Shown: positions 1 to 9,632, numbered from the stretch's first letter. The stretch is DNA of 64,000 nucleotides from JBIQJD01 sp044507695 (GCA_044507695.1 JBIQJD010000002.1:1-64000), one strand, 5' to 3'. Made by a program: numbers and translations. Notes: generated by a model not told the origin, from the sequence alone.

Positions 1-55
1 TGCATTTTCCATTCCAAATGCTTAGCAAAATGTAACGCTTCATTACGTTAATTTT
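1..55. repeat. Repeat family B, copy 1 (partial, cut by window edge)
   Basis: This is the right half of the family B element, running from the cattttccat arm to the gttaatttt arm. It matches positions 268-321 and 4788-4834 nearly base for base. The left half lies outside the window. Confidence 0.75.
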
Positions 56-60
56 CTTCA

Positions 61-201
61 CCTGCCTATCGGCGGGCAGGCTCGAGAGGGGAACAAGTCC
101 CTTTGATGTTTAAAATGTTTTTAATGTTTTTAATAACCCCGCCATTTATGGCGGGGGTTTTCTGCAAGCAATAATAGACTTCAGTCCTGAATTCGACTGC
201 C
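61..201. repeat. Repeat family A, copy 1
   Basis: About 140 bp shared with copies at 4434 and 6070. It opens with a small palindrome (cctgcc/ggcagg), carries a purine-rich block, then aatgtttttaatg-type AT repeats and a strong hairpin aaccccgcc/ggcggggtt (about 135-159) followed by Ts, and ends with a near-palindrome ttcagtcctgaa. The hairpin plus T run looks like an intrinsic terminator reading on the plus strand. Confidence 0.8.
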
Positions 202-211
202 TAATAAATGC

Positions 212-345
212 AAAAAATTAACTTCATTCCGCTATGGAAAATGAATTCTGAATGTAATAGAATACCTGCATTTTCCATTCCAAATGCTTAGCAAAATGTA
301 ACGCTTCATTACGTTAATTTTTTTACGCATTTCTTTTGATGCCGC
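212..345. repeat. Repeat family B, copy 2 (full)
   Basis: Imperfect inverted-repeat element of about 110-130 bp. Outer arms aaaattaac (214-222) and gttaatttt (313-321) and inner arms atggaaaatg (234-243) and cattttccat (269-278) are complementary. A second full copy lies at 4723-4857 and half a copy at the window start. No coding capacity is seen. The structure resembles a MITE or REP-like element. Confidence 0.75.
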
Positions 346-534
346 AGGTAGGTGGTTAGCAGATCCGTCAATCCATTAATTCGCAAATCCATTCTCCGCG
401 AATTATTTTCAGGGGACTAGGAAATTTCGTAGTACCTTTTAAGGGAAAAGAAGGTAAAAATCAGATTTCCCCTGATAGTTAATGTTTTTCCCCGGAATTA
501 GTTTTGGGTTCTAAATTTAATTCTGAGGGAATTG

Positions 535-3500
535 ATGAAATATTGGGTTCTGTTTGTTTTTTTCTTTGTAATATTGGCTTTTACCGCTGCACAGGCTCAG
601 CAGTACCAGATGATGGTGGAAAATGTTAAGAAAATTTCTGACCAGGAATATGAATTTGATGTATCTGTTAAAAGCAGCGGAACTGATTTTGAACTGCAGG
701 CTTACCAGGCAGCTTTAAGTGTAGATGCAGCATCAATCAACGGCGGTACTTTAACTTTTCAGTATGTGCCTAATTCATCCGATCTTAAAAATCTTCCAAT
801 ATTCGTTACCGGTATTTATAATTATGACGGAATAACTGAAGCAGCATTTGTTTCAGGTGCGCAGAGTACGGATCTCATAAATCAAACTAAAAAAAGAATC
901 GGCAGCTTCCGCCTGAAGAATAACAAATCATTTGCCGGTGTGCCTGATCTGAAATGGGACTTTTCAGGGAGTGTAAATACAATTATTGCCCGCACCGGAT
1001 TTGCAGATATAACAAATCCTTCCTTCCACTCAGTCATACTAAATGAAGCTCCTGTTTTTACTTCTCAATTAGCAGCACAGATAATTACAACTAAAGATAC
1101 TCTTAAATTTACTTATTCAGCTTCTGATGTTAATAATGATCAGTTAATATATTCCGTCACTGCTGAGCCGGAATTTCAGGGAAAACTTACTATTGATCAA
1201 ACAGGGAAAGTTGTGTTAATTCCATCCCTGGCAGACGGCGGGAAAATTTTTAATGTGATTGTTAGTGTAACAGATAACAGATCAGCGCCGGTTACAACGG
1301 GCACTTCTGTTACAATTCAAAAGATTAACCATGCACCTGTTTTTGTTTCTGCATTGAATAATAATGAGATCACCGTGGGTGATACTTTGCAGTTTACTTA
1401 TACTGCATCAGACCAGGATAATGATCAGGTAAGTTACTCTGTTTATTCTGTTACTCCCTCAGTAAACGGATTGATTCATTTAAATAGTTCAAGCGGTGAA
1501 TTAATATTTATTCCATCCGATGCTGATACAGGAAAAACTTTTTCTATAATAATTAAAGCAAGTGATGGTGAGAAGGATACTTATTCTTCTGCTGCAAATA
1601 TTAAGGTGAACGGGATACCAAAAATTAATCACGCACCTGAGTTCAAGACTATGCTTACGGCAGTGCAGGTTACAATTGGTGATACGCTTAAATTTGATTA
1701 CTCGGCAATCGATACTGATGATGACACACCGGGTTTTGCTCTTTATTCGGTGCAGCCTGCACCTAAGGGTGAGATGATAATAAACAGTACAACGGGAAGA
1801 TTCAGTTTTATTCCTTCTGTTGAAGATACAGGTAAAACTTTTACGGTAGTAATTGAAGTTTCAGACTGGGCTGCAGCGGTTTATTCACAGCCGGCTTTCA
1901 TTACGGTAAAGGGAATACAAAAGATTAATAACAAGCCGGTGTTTACTTCAGTTCTTCCGCATAGTGAAATAACTATTGGTGAAAGTATTTCATTTACGTA
2001 TGCTGCTTCAGATGCTGATAATGATACGCTTCAGTTTTATCTGCATTCAATTACTCCTGCTGTCTACGGTTCACTTACTTTATCAATGGGTGGTTTATTT
2101 TCTTTTACTCCAAATGAAGCAGATAGCGGGAAAACATTTTCTGTAATTGTTAAGGTGAATGATGGAAAGGATACTGTCTATTCACCAGCGGCAAATATCA
2201 GGGTGAATGGAATTCCGAAGATAAATAACAAGCCCGTTTTTACAGCAGCGCTGAAGGATACAGCAATCACTGCGGGTGATTCCCTGCTATTCAACTATAC
2301 AGCAATTGATAGCGATAATGATTTAATTACATATGGACTTCATTCATTTACTCCTTTACCTTCCGGTGAGATAGGTATAAATAATCAATCCGGTTTGTTA
2401 AAATTTATTCCCGCTGATGCGGATAGTGCAATTAATTTTACTGCTGCAGTTTTTGCTTCGGATGGAATTGATACAATAATAACGGAAGCAATTATAAGGG
2501 TAAATACACCTGAGAAGAATAATCCCCCAATGTTTACAAATGAATCAGGAGATACTGTTATTACAGAAGGGGATACCCTTAAAATTTACTATCATGCTGA
2601 AGATGCTGACCAGGATGAGATCGAATATTTTGTACATGAAATAACACCTCATGCAGCAGGCATAATTTCAATAGATGAGAATACAGGATTGTTCAGTTTC
2701 ATACCATCAACTGAAGATACAGAGAAAATATTTTCTGTTATAGTAAGCGCGAATGACGGAACCGATACTGCTTTTTCATCTGCGGTTAAAATTAAAGTTA
2801 AAGCTAAGCCGAAGAACAATCCGCCGGCATTTGTTACAGTAATGAATGATACATCTGTTACTGTGGGAGACAGCTTGTTATTTACTTACAGCGGAACAGA
2901 TGCAGATGGCGATGCGGTTGAGTTTATGCTTCACTCAATAACACCTTCATTCAATGGCAGAGCAGCAGTAAACAGTTCATCCGGAAAATTCAGCTTCACT
3001 CCGTTCATTGCTGATTCAGGTAAAACATTTTCTGTTGTAATTGGATTAAGTGATGGAAAAGATACAGTATATTCTGATGCTGTAAAGATTAAAGTAAACG
3101 GAGTTAAAAAGAACAATCTCCCCTCGTTTGTTACAGTAATGAGAGATACGTCTGTTACTGTGGGAGACAGCCTGTTATTTACATACAGCGGAATAGATTC
3201 AGATGGCGATCCGGTTGTGTTTATGCTTCACTCAATAACACCTTCATTCAATGGCGTAGCGGCAGTAAATAGTACATCGGGAAAATTCGCTTTCACTCCA
3301 ATCAGTGCAGATTCAGGTAAAACATTTTCTGTTGTAATTGGATTAAGTGATGGAAAGGATACGGTATATTATACAGTAAAAATTAAGGTTAATGGGATCA
3401 GGAAAAATTCTCCGCCTGTATTTAAAACTGCATTAAGTACAGTGAATGTTTTTCCGCTTGATACGCTAAGATTTGTTTATTCAGCAGAAGATGCTGATGG

Positions 3501-4290
3501 TGATGAACTAAAATATTACCTGAAAAGTGTTGCGCCCTCTTTAAAAGGAAGTATTAAAATTAATCAGGATTCAGGTGAGCTTATAGTTGTGCCTGCAGTT
3601 AGTGACGGCGGAAAAAGTTTTATGGTGAAGGTAATGGTATCTGACGGCAGGGATTCGGTATTATCAGGAGATGGAATGGTTGCTGTGCAGAAAAAGAATT
3701 CACGTCCGGTTATTAAACAGGTTTTGCAGGATACAATTATAACTACTGCTGATACGTTGAAATTTAAATTCACAACTGTGGATGAAGATGGTGATGATGT
3801 AAAATTAAAGCTGATAAAAAACGGCGGCAGCCTGGAAGGGAAGGTTAATCTTGATTCATTAACAGGAATGTTCATGTTAATTCCATCCGTAGAAGATGCA
3901 GGCAGGAGTTTTATATTTCATTTGGCCGCAACAGATGGCATTGATACTGTTTATTCACCTGATATAGAAATATTAATTACAGAATCAGAACTAACCTATG
4001 TGGATGATGAGAATAATTTAAATGAATTTTCATTGTATCAGAATTATCCAAACCCGTTTAATCCATCTACAAAAATCAGGTTCAATATACCGGCAGGAAT
4101 AAAAGGAAACATTACGCTTGTGGTTTATGATATTCTCGGCAACAGGTTAGCAGAGCTGATGAACGAGCCTAAGCCGCAGGGTGAGTATGAGATTGGGTTT
4201 AATGCATCGGCTTATGCAAGCGGAATATATATATACAAACTTTCAGCGGATAATTATGTTGAAACGAGGATGATGAATCTGGTGAAGTAG
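535..4290 (+). CDS. T9SS-secreted protein with ten tandem cadherin/Ig-like repeats
   Basis: A secreted surface protein of about 1,251 residues. It has a signal peptide (hydrophobic core then AQAQQ), a cohesin-like N-domain to about residue 170, and ten tandem repeats of about 98 residues, each opening with a N-x-x-P-x-F motif and carrying GDxLxFxYxAxDxDxD and a GKxFSVxVxxxDG segment, as in cadherin-like or He_PIG Ig-fold domains. The last 90 residues are a T9SS type A sorting domain with NYPNPFNPST and a final YKLSADN-type strand. It is probably anchored on or released from the cell surface; adhesion is a guess. The ATG at 535 sits 6 bp after a gagg site and is preferred to the TTG at 532. 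Repeats seven and eight are nearly identical at DNA level. Confidence 0.88.
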   Translation: MKYWVLFVFFFVILAFTAAQAQQYQMMVENVKKISDQEYEFDVSVKSSGTDFELQAYQAALSVDAASINGGTLTFQYVPNSSDLKNLPIFVTGIYNYDGITEAAFVSGAQSTDLINQTKKRIGSFRLKNNKSFAGVPDLKWDFSGSVNTIIARTGFADITNPSFHSVILNEAPVFTSQLAAQIITTKDTLKFTYSASDVNNDQLIYSVTAEPEFQGKLTIDQTGKVVLIPSLADGGKIFNVIVSVTDNRSAPVTTGTSVTIQKINHAPVFVSALNNNEITVGDTLQFTYTASDQDNDQVSYSVYSVTPSVNGLIHLNSSSGELIFIPSDADTGKTFSIIIKASDGEKDTYSSAANIKVNGIPKINHAPEFKTMLTAVQVTIGDTLKFDYSAIDTDDDTPGFALYSVQPAPKGEMIINSTTGRFSFIPSVEDTGKTFTVVIEVSDWAAAVYSQPAFITVKGIQKINNKPVFTSVLPHSEITIGESISFTYAASDADNDTLQFYLHSITPAVYGSLTLSMGGLFSFTPNEADSGKTFSVIVKVNDGKDTVYSPAANIRVNGIPKINNKPVFTAALKDTAITAGDSLLFNYTAIDSDNDLITYGLHSFTPLPSGEIGINNQSGLLKFIPADADSAINFTAAVFASDGIDTIITEAIIRVNTPEKNNPPMFTNESGDTVITEGDTLKIYYHAEDADQDEIEYFVHEITPHAAGIISIDENTGLFSFIPSTEDTEKIFSVIVSANDGTDTAFSSAVKIKVKAKPKNNPPAFVTVMNDTSVTVGDSLLFTYSGTDADGDAVEFMLHSITPSFNGRAAVNSSSGKFSFTPFIADSGKTFSVVIGLSDGKDTVYSDAVKIKVNGVKKNNLPSFVTVMRDTSVTVGDSLLFTYSGIDSDGDPVVFMLHSITPSFNGVAAVNSTSGKFAFTPISADSGKTFSVVIGLSDGKDTVYYTVKIKVNGIRKNSPPVFKTALSTVNVFPLDTLRFVYSAEDADGDELKYYLKSVAPSLKGSIKINQDSGELIVVPAVSDGGKSFMVKVMVSDGRDSVLSGDGMVAVQKKNSRPVIKQVLQDTIITTADTLKFKFTTVDEDGDDVKLKLIKNGGSLEGKVNLDSLTGMFMLIPSVEDAGRSFIFHLAATDGIDTVYSPDIEILITESELTYVDDENNLNEFSLYQNYPNPFNPSTKIRFNIPAGIKGNITLVVYDILGNRLAELMNEPKPQGEYEIGFNASAYASGIYIYKLSADNYVETRMMNLVK

Positions 4291-4433
4291 TGAACGTGCG
4301 GGAGATGGAATTTGGAGTATTGGAGTAGATGGAATGGTATAATGGAGGAATGGTGGAGTAATTGTACATTCATCAATTATCGGAATGCAGATAATACTGA
4401 TGAAAGAATTCCGGACACACCCCTTCCTCCCCT

Positions 4434-4625
4434 CCTGCCTGCCGCCAGGCAGGCTCAAGAGGGGAACAAGCCCCTTTGATGTTTAAAATGTTTTTAATGT
4501 TTTTAATAACCCCGCCATTTATGGCGGGGTTTTTCTGCAAGCAATAAGAGACTTCAGTCCTGAATTCGACTGCCAAAATGGTTGTTTAATGTTCAATTTT
4601 CATTGGCAGGTAGGTTCGCAAATCC
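4434..4625. repeat. Repeat family A, copy 2
   Basis: Matches copy 1 and extends further to the right, sharing with copy 3 the segment aaaatggttgtttaat and a ggcaggtaggtt block. It contains the same ccccgcc/ggcgggg hairpin with trailing Ts, about 80 bp or more downstream of the T9SS gene's stop, where it could act as a terminator. Confidence 0.8.
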
Positions 4626-4645
4626 GCTAAATCATCAAAGTGTTT

Positions 4646-4673
4646 GTTACTTTTTGCTTGATCAAAAAGTAAC
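4646..4673. repeat. Inverted repeat gttactttttg / caaaaagtaac
   Basis: A perfect 11-bp stem (4646-4656 with 4663-4673) around a 6-base loop. A half-copy, gttactttttgcttgat, recurs near 5906. Elements of this form are widespread between genes in Bacteroidota. The function is unknown. Confidence 0.6.
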
Positions 4674-4722
4674 CAAAAAAACTCCCGAAGGGATTCCTTT
4701 GGAAAAGGCTGCGAAATAAATA

Positions 4723-4857
4723 TTAAAAATTAACTTCATTCCGCTATGGAAAATGAATTCTAAATGTAATAGAATACCTGCATTTTCCATTCTAAATGCA
4801 TAGCAAAATGTAACGCTTCATTACGTTAATTTTTTTATCACATTTCTTTTGATGCCA
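4723..4857. repeat. Repeat family B, copy 3
   Basis: Same order of inner and outer arms as copy 2, with a few substitutions (for example tctaaatgca instead of tccaaatgct). It lies immediately before the terminator of the minus-strand regulator. Confidence 0.75.
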
Positions 4858-4865
4858 GTAAATGC

Positions 4866-4904
4866 AAAAAAAAACTGCGGCAGAAAAATATTTCCTGCCG
4901 CAGT
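4866..4904 (-). terminator. Intrinsic terminator of the Crp/Fnr gene
   Basis: Perfect 10-bp stem actgcggcag/ctgccgcagt (4874-4883 with 4895-4904) followed, on the minus strand, by a run of eight Ts. It sits about 30 bp beyond the stop codon. Confidence 0.85.
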
Positions 4905-4935
4905 GTAGAGAGGTTATTCGAACAATAATAAAATA

Positions 4936-5619
4936 TTATAGAAATGCTTCTTTGAATGCTTCGTAATCAACTATTCTTAAACGTGATCCTTCAAGCTCAA
5001 CAAGACCTTTCTTTGCAAATGAATGCAGTGTCCTTGAGATTGTCTCACGCGATGTGCCGGCAAGATTAGCAAGATCATGCTGGAAGGGAAGTTTTTCGAT
5101 TTCTACAGTGCCTTGTTTAATTCTGCCGATTTCATCAGCAAGCTGGAGCAGTACTGTTGCAACTTTTCCTTCTGCATCTTTAAGAGAGAGCGATTTGATT
5201 TTTATATCAGCCGCGCGGAGTCTTCTTGTTAATTCCTGCAGAAGAGCAATTGCAACTTCCGGATTGGAGCGGAGCAGATCAAGAAAATCTTCACGTTTGA
5301 AAATAAAGATATTGGAATTTTCCATCGCAGTAACATGTGCCGATCTTGCCTGTCCGTCTAATAATGACATCTCACCAAAAATATCTGACTCGCCAAGAAT
5401 GGAAATAATAACTTCTTTTCCGTCATCGCTGAAGCGGGATACTTTAACCTTCCCGCTGATGATAATAAATAATGCTGATCCGGCTTCATGTTCAAATAAA
5501 ATTACAGAATCTCTTTTATAATTTTTTTGAATTCCGGTCTTAGCAATTCTTTCGAGCGCCGATTCATCCAGCTCTGAGAAAATGGGAACATATTTTAGAA
5601 ACTCAACTTTGTTTTCCAT
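4936..5619 (-). CDS. Crp/Fnr family transcriptional regulator
   Basis: A 227-residue DNA-binding regulator. Residues about 10-125 form a cyclic-nucleotide-binding-type beta-roll with FGEMSLLDGQARSA, the family's phosphate-binding cassette form with the conserved Glu and Arg-Ser. Residues about 150-220 form a Crp winged helix with recognition helix TSRETISRTL. There is no cysteine, so an FNR-like iron-sulfur sensor is ruled out; cAMP or another nucleotide is likely the ligand, or none. The ATG follows an aaggtagg site. The gene stands alone with its own terminator, flanked by repeat-filled spacers, so its targets cannot be inferred from position. Confidence 0.9.
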   Translation of the reverse strand: MENKVEFLKYVPIFSELDESALERIAKTGIQKNYKRDSVILFEHEAGSALFIIISGKVKVSRFSDDGKEVIISILGESDIFGEMSLLDGQARSAHVTAMENSNIFIFKREDFLDLLRSNPEVAIALLQELTRRLRAADIKIKSLSLKDAEGKVATVLLQLADEIGRIKQGTVEIEKLPFQHDLANLAGTSRETISRTLHSFAKKGLVELEGSRLRIVDYEAFKEAFL

Positions 5620-5981
5620 TTTTCCTACCTTCCAATGTTTTGTAAATAGTTAATTATGATCAACCTTTGTACAGGTTCAGGCTTTGTGTATAGCCTGGAA
5701 TAAGCCGCGCATCTGTTGCGTATTGGTTTTACTTCTAACATTCAGATTTCAACAGACAGGTCTTTGTTCAACGTAGTCAGCAGACAGGCTCATAATTACA
5801 ATGTGAATATGCAAACATTAAGTTTTGCAGATGATGACAGCAATCACAGTACATAATGATGAGTATTGAGTAATAAGTGTCTTGTGTCCCGTCCTGAAAA
5901 AAGTTGTTACTTTTTGCTTGATGTAGTGATCGTAAAGAGTGAGGCAGCAGCCAATATACCAATTTGGAAAATCCATATATC

Positions 5982-6046
5982 ACCCCTACGGGGTTTGAAT
6001 GTATGGGGGGAAATTTATTCTATAAATATGTCAGCCCTAACGGGCT
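5982..6046. repeat. Paired mini-hairpins accccTACGgggt and agcccTAACgggct
   Basis: Two small stem-loops (5982-5994 and 6033-6046) separated by an AT-rich spacer. A similar unit, aatccccgatagggatt, occurs at 30094. This looks like a dispersed intergenic repeat motif; no function is visible. Confidence 0.55.
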
Positions 6047-6069
6047 TTGGGAATCCGGGAATACGGCAA

Positions 6070-6260
6070 CCTTCCTATCGGCAGGCAGGCTCGAGAGGGG
6101 AACAAGTCCCTTTGATGTTTAAAATGTTTTTAATGTTTTTAATAACCCCGCCATTTATGGCGGGGGTTTTCTGCAAGTAATAAGAGACTTCAGTCCTGAA
6201 TTCGACTGCCAAAATGGTTGTTTAATATTCAATTTTTATTGGCAGGTAGGTTTGCAAATC
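6070..6260. repeat. Repeat family A, copy 3
   Basis: Third copy of the family A element, closest to copy 2 in its right-hand extension. The ccccgcc/ggcggggg hairpin and T run are intact. It ends roughly 110 bp before the response regulator. Confidence 0.8.
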
Positions 6261-6372
6261 TGCAAATTCAAAATACAATCCGCTGATTCAAAAAATTATT
6301 AATTCATGCAAACGGTGTCACAGACCTTCGATGCTTTAGAACATATCTTTATGAGAGTTGTTTTATTAAACC

Positions 6373-6771
6373 ATGTCTCATTTGAACAAAGAAAATCAAA
6401 AACCAAAAGCTGATATACTCGTTGCCGAGGATGAGGGCATCATTTCTCTGAATATCCGCAGCTTACTTGTTGAAAACGGCTATAGTGTTGCCGGTGTTGC
6501 GCGTACAGGTGAGGAAGCGGTGAATCTGGCTTATATTAAGCAGCCCGATCTGATACTTATGGATGTAATGTTAGAAGGAAGATTGAACGGGATTCAGGCT
6601 GCTGAAAAAATTAACAGGAAATTCCCGATACCGATTATTTATCTCACCGCATTAAACGATGATGAAACATTGTTGAACGCTTATAACGCAGGTTTGAATG
6701 GATACATTGTTAAGCCTTACGGCGAAGATGAACTTCTTTCATCAATAGAATTAGCTTTACATTCAAAATAA
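6373..6771 (+). CDS. Single-domain response regulator (CheY-like receiver)
   Basis: A 132-residue receiver domain with no output domain. The acidic pocket (E19, D20), phosphoacceptor D64 in LMDVML, switch T92 and K114 in VKPY are all present. A short charged N-terminal tail precedes the domain. It lies 170 bp upstream of a HisKA_2 sensor kinase in the same direction, so it is the probable phosphotransfer partner (inference). In similar gene pairs, lone receivers of this form feed a downstream effector that is not seen here. Confidence 0.88.
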   Translation: MSHLNKENQKPKADILVAEDEGIISLNIRSLLVENGYSVAGVARTGEEAVNLAYIKQPDLILMDVMLEGRLNGIQAAEKINRKFPIPIIYLTALNDDETLLNAYNAGLNGYIVKPYGEDELLSSIELALHSK

Positions 6772-6941
6772 ATTAAGCTAAACTGAAACATAAAATATCA
6801 TCGTGCTCTTAGATAATTTTTAATAAGATTTTTCAGTTCAAAAAAATTCAACAAGAAATAATTAAGTACCATCATATTCAACAATCCGAACCGGTACCTG
6901 AATAACACCATTAATAAAGCAGCTTTTCTGAGGGAGCAAAA

Positions 6942-9389
6942 TTGGAACTGAAAGCACAAACATTTGAAGAAATCTTCAGTGAGATACCGCAGCCTGCAGT
7001 TGTTTATGATGCTGCTTCACTTAAGTTTATTGCGGTTAATGATGAAGCGCTTAAATTATATGGCTTCTCTAAAGAAGAATTCTTAAGGATGAAGCTTGAA
7101 GATATTGAGCGGGTAAAATCAAACTTCATTACCGATACTCATTCCTTTCTTATATCTGCACGGCAGTACGTTAAAAAAGATCATTCAACTTTATACGCTA
7201 AAATTTCTGTAAAGAATCTTACTTTTGGTGAGGGCAATGCCGTACTGATGCTGATTGATGATATAACCGAGGAAAAGAAATTTGAACAGAGATTAAGCAC
7301 TCAATACGCTGTTGTAAAGATTGCGGCGGAATCATCAACAATTGAAGAAGCAATTCCAAAAATTATAGATTCAATATGCACAGGTTTGGGATGCGATGTT
7401 GGAGAATACTGGAAGTATGATGAACAGAATGAGAAACTTCTTCTCACTTCACACTGGTCATCAAAAATTATAACCGAAGAAAAATATATAGAGATAAGAG
7501 GCAGACATTCATTTAAGAAAGGTGAAGGATTGCCCGGCATTGTATGGAAGAAAAATAAGCTGATATGGAACGCAAATCTTTCATCATCCGATTTATTTAT
7601 TAATAAACAATTTCTGCAGATAACAAATTTAAAAAGTGCGGCAGCATTTCCGGTTTATCATGATTCAAATTTTTATGGAGTGATGGTCTTTTTTTCATTA
7701 TCTGATACTGCTCCGGATAGTGAAACCGAAATGATGTTCAATATGTTTGGGAGGCAGATAGGAAATTTCATTTATCAAAAAAATCTTGCCGAAGAAAAAG
7801 ATCAACTGCTGATGCAGATTGAAAAAGATAAGATAGCTTTTAAAAATTTAGTTGATAACATTCCGGGTATCGTTTGGGAGATGCGGGGATTGCCCGGCAC
7901 AGAAAGCCAGGATATCAGGTTTGTGAGTGTTTATGCTGAAACGATGTTTGGATACCCGGTTAAGGACTGGCTGGGAAAATCTACTTTATGGTTTGAAGCT
8001 ATGCATCCGGAGGACAGGCAAAAAGCCGTGAAGAATGCTGAACGGATTATTGCATCAAGAAAAACCACTGCAGAGCAGTACAGGTTTTATGCAAAAGACG
8101 GAACGATGATATGGACGGAATTATTTTCTTCTGCTATCCTTGATGAATCAAACCAGATTATTGGCAGGCGCGGAGTATTGATTGATATTACAGCAGCAAA
8201 AAATGCTGAGGAGGTTATCAACTTTAAAATTGAACAGCAGAAAGCAATTGCAGAGCTCGGCAAAAAAGCACTTGAAGGAACAATGCCTTCCGAACTAATG
8301 AAAGAGGTTATTGACCTTGTACATAATTTTCTTGTATGCAATTATATCTCTGTGCTTGAATACATCCCTGCAGAAGAAATGTTTTTATTGAAAGCAGGCG
8401 CCGGCTGGCAAAAAGGCCTGGTGGGCAATATTAAATTCCGTGCAGGAAATAATTCTCAGGCCGGATATACCTTTCTTACCGGTGAACCTGTTGTTGTTGA
8501 GGATATGCAAAAAGAAAAAAGATTTACAAAACATGTTCTGCTGTATGATAAAAATATTGCATCGGGAATCAGCGTAATTATTCACGGCAAAGGTAATCCT
8601 TACGGCGTGCTCAGCGCTCATTCAACTGATTTAAGAAAATTCGGAAATGATGATATTCAATTCCTAACAGCAATTGCCAACATAATTGCAACATCAATTG
8701 AGAGAAAGAAATTTGAGACTGATCTTGAACTTTCAATTAAACAGAAAGAAGTGCTTTTAAGAGAAGTACATCACCGTGTTAAAAATAATCTGCAGGTTAT
8801 TTCAAGTCTGCTCAGCCTGCAATCAAAAACTGTTAAGGATCCCGAATCACTTGAACTTTTTAATGAGAGCCAGAGAAGAATAAAATCAATGGCATTAATT
8901 CATGAAAAGCTTTACCGTTCAAGAAATTTTCTCGAAATCAATTTTGGTGAATATGTAAATGATCTGACAAACAGTTTGTTTACATCATATGCTGTTGGTG
9001 GTACTCCCATCATTCCATTAATAGAAATTTCTGATATATATATGAACGTAGAAACTGCAGTGCCGCTCGGGTTAATTATAAATGAACTTACTTCTAATTC
9101 ACTTAAGTATGCTTTCAGGAATTATCAGCAGACAGGTAAGAGAGCGGAAATAAAAATTGAGATGAAGGAAAATAAAAGATCATATACATTATTAATAAAA
9201 GATAATGGAAGCGGGCTGCCGGAAAATTTTAATTTCAGGGAAGCGGCTACATTAGGTTTACAGCTTGTTACAAGTCTTGTTGATCAGCTTAACGGCAAAA
9301 TAGAACTGGGTGAAACGGCCGGAACCGAGTTTGTAATTGTAATACCGAAGGATAAAAAGACCGCAGTAAAATTACTGGATCAATTTTAA
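6942..9389 (+). CDS. PAS/GAF multi-sensor histidine kinase (HisKA_2 type)
   Basis: An 815-residue soluble sensor kinase. Order: PAS (about 8-105), GAF (about 125-285), PAS with PAC (about 300-425), GAF (about 440-590), HisKA_2 dimerisation domain with REVHHRVKNNLQ (H610/H611), then HATPase with N-box NELTSNSLKYA and G-box DNGSGLP. There is no membrane segment, so it likely senses cytoplasmic signals; ligands cannot be told. The start is a TTG preceded by gaggga; no better ATG is near. It probably phosphorylates the receiver encoded just upstream. Its kinase core resembles that of the kinase at 45905. Confidence 0.9.
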   Translation: MELKAQTFEEIFSEIPQPAVVYDAASLKFIAVNDEALKLYGFSKEEFLRMKLEDIERVKSNFITDTHSFLISARQYVKKDHSTLYAKISVKNLTFGEGNAVLMLIDDITEEKKFEQRLSTQYAVVKIAAESSTIEEAIPKIIDSICTGLGCDVGEYWKYDEQNEKLLLTSHWSSKIITEEKYIEIRGRHSFKKGEGLPGIVWKKNKLIWNANLSSSDLFINKQFLQITNLKSAAAFPVYHDSNFYGVMVFFSLSDTAPDSETEMMFNMFGRQIGNFIYQKNLAEEKDQLLMQIEKDKIAFKNLVDNIPGIVWEMRGLPGTESQDIRFVSVYAETMFGYPVKDWLGKSTLWFEAMHPEDRQKAVKNAERIIASRKTTAEQYRFYAKDGTMIWTELFSSAILDESNQIIGRRGVLIDITAAKNAEEVINFKIEQQKAIAELGKKALEGTMPSELMKEVIDLVHNFLVCNYISVLEYIPAEEMFLLKAGAGWQKGLVGNIKFRAGNNSQAGYTFLTGEPVVVEDMQKEKRFTKHVLLYDKNIASGISVIIHGKGNPYGVLSAHSTDLRKFGNDDIQFLTAIANIIATSIERKKFETDLELSIKQKEVLLREVHHRVKNNLQVISSLLSLQSKTVKDPESLELFNESQRRIKSMALIHEKLYRSRNFLEINFGEYVNDLTNSLFTSYAVGGTPIIPLIEISDIYMNVETAVPLGLIINELTSNSLKYAFRNYQQTGKRAEIKIEMKENKRSYTLLIKDNGSGLPENFNFREAATLGLQLVTSLVDQLNGKIELGETAGTEFVIVIPKDKKTAVKLLDQF

Positions 9390-9406
9390 TCACATCTTTA
9401 AAAAAG

Positions 9407-9483
9407 AATCACCGCATCTGCGAAATAATCATCCTGGTTAGCTTCTCTTACTCATGAACATCGTGTCTGCAGATACGGTGATT
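9407..9483. other. Long-range 15-bp stem in intergenic DNA
   Basis: aatcaccgcatctgc (9407-9421) pairs with gcagatacggtgatt (9469-9483) with one G-U pair, around a 47-base loop. It lies just after the kinase stop. No T run follows, so it is not a plain terminator. It could be a structured RNA, a small mobile remnant or a processing site. Confidence 0.5.
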
Positions 9484-9632
9484 TAGTTTCAGCATCAAGT
9501 TATAGATTGATATTTAAAACTCAAATGATATGATTCACTAATAAATAATTTTTTTTGTTTAAGAAAATTTTAGTTAATCTATCGAAACTCCGCATCATAA
9601 AAATAGAATCCTGCACATTGCAATAAAAATTT

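Larger units (their letters stand above)
1..534. other. Repeat-rich intergenic region
   Basis: I see no gene here. The stretch is a mosaic of dispersed repeats: a partial family B copy, a family A copy and a full family B copy, followed by a low-complexity tract of the type aatccattaattcgcaaatcc that recurs near 4610, 6250 and 12200. The last 15 bases carry a gagg ribosome binding site for the following gene. Confidence 0.7.
4291..4935. other. Repeat-rich intergenic region
   Basis: No convincing gene. It contains a family A copy, an 11-bp inverted repeat element, a family B copy and the terminator of the downstream minus-strand regulator. Short open frames here run across the family A repeat and recur with it, so I treat them as non-coding. 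Confidence 0.7.
5620..6372. other. Repeat-rich intergenic region
   Basis: About 750 bp without a supportable gene. It contains the promoter side of the minus-strand regulator, half of the gttactttttg inverted repeat (about 5904-5922), two short G/C palindromes at 5982-6046, family A copy 3, and an AT-rich lead-in to the response regulator. Short open frames on both strands cross the repeats. Confidence 0.65.

Noticed and set aside
4373..6180. Short open frames (4373-4576 minus, 5866-6180 plus and others) over family A repeats
   Set aside because: They translate the same repeat DNA in several copies and frames, have no ribosome binding site and no domain.
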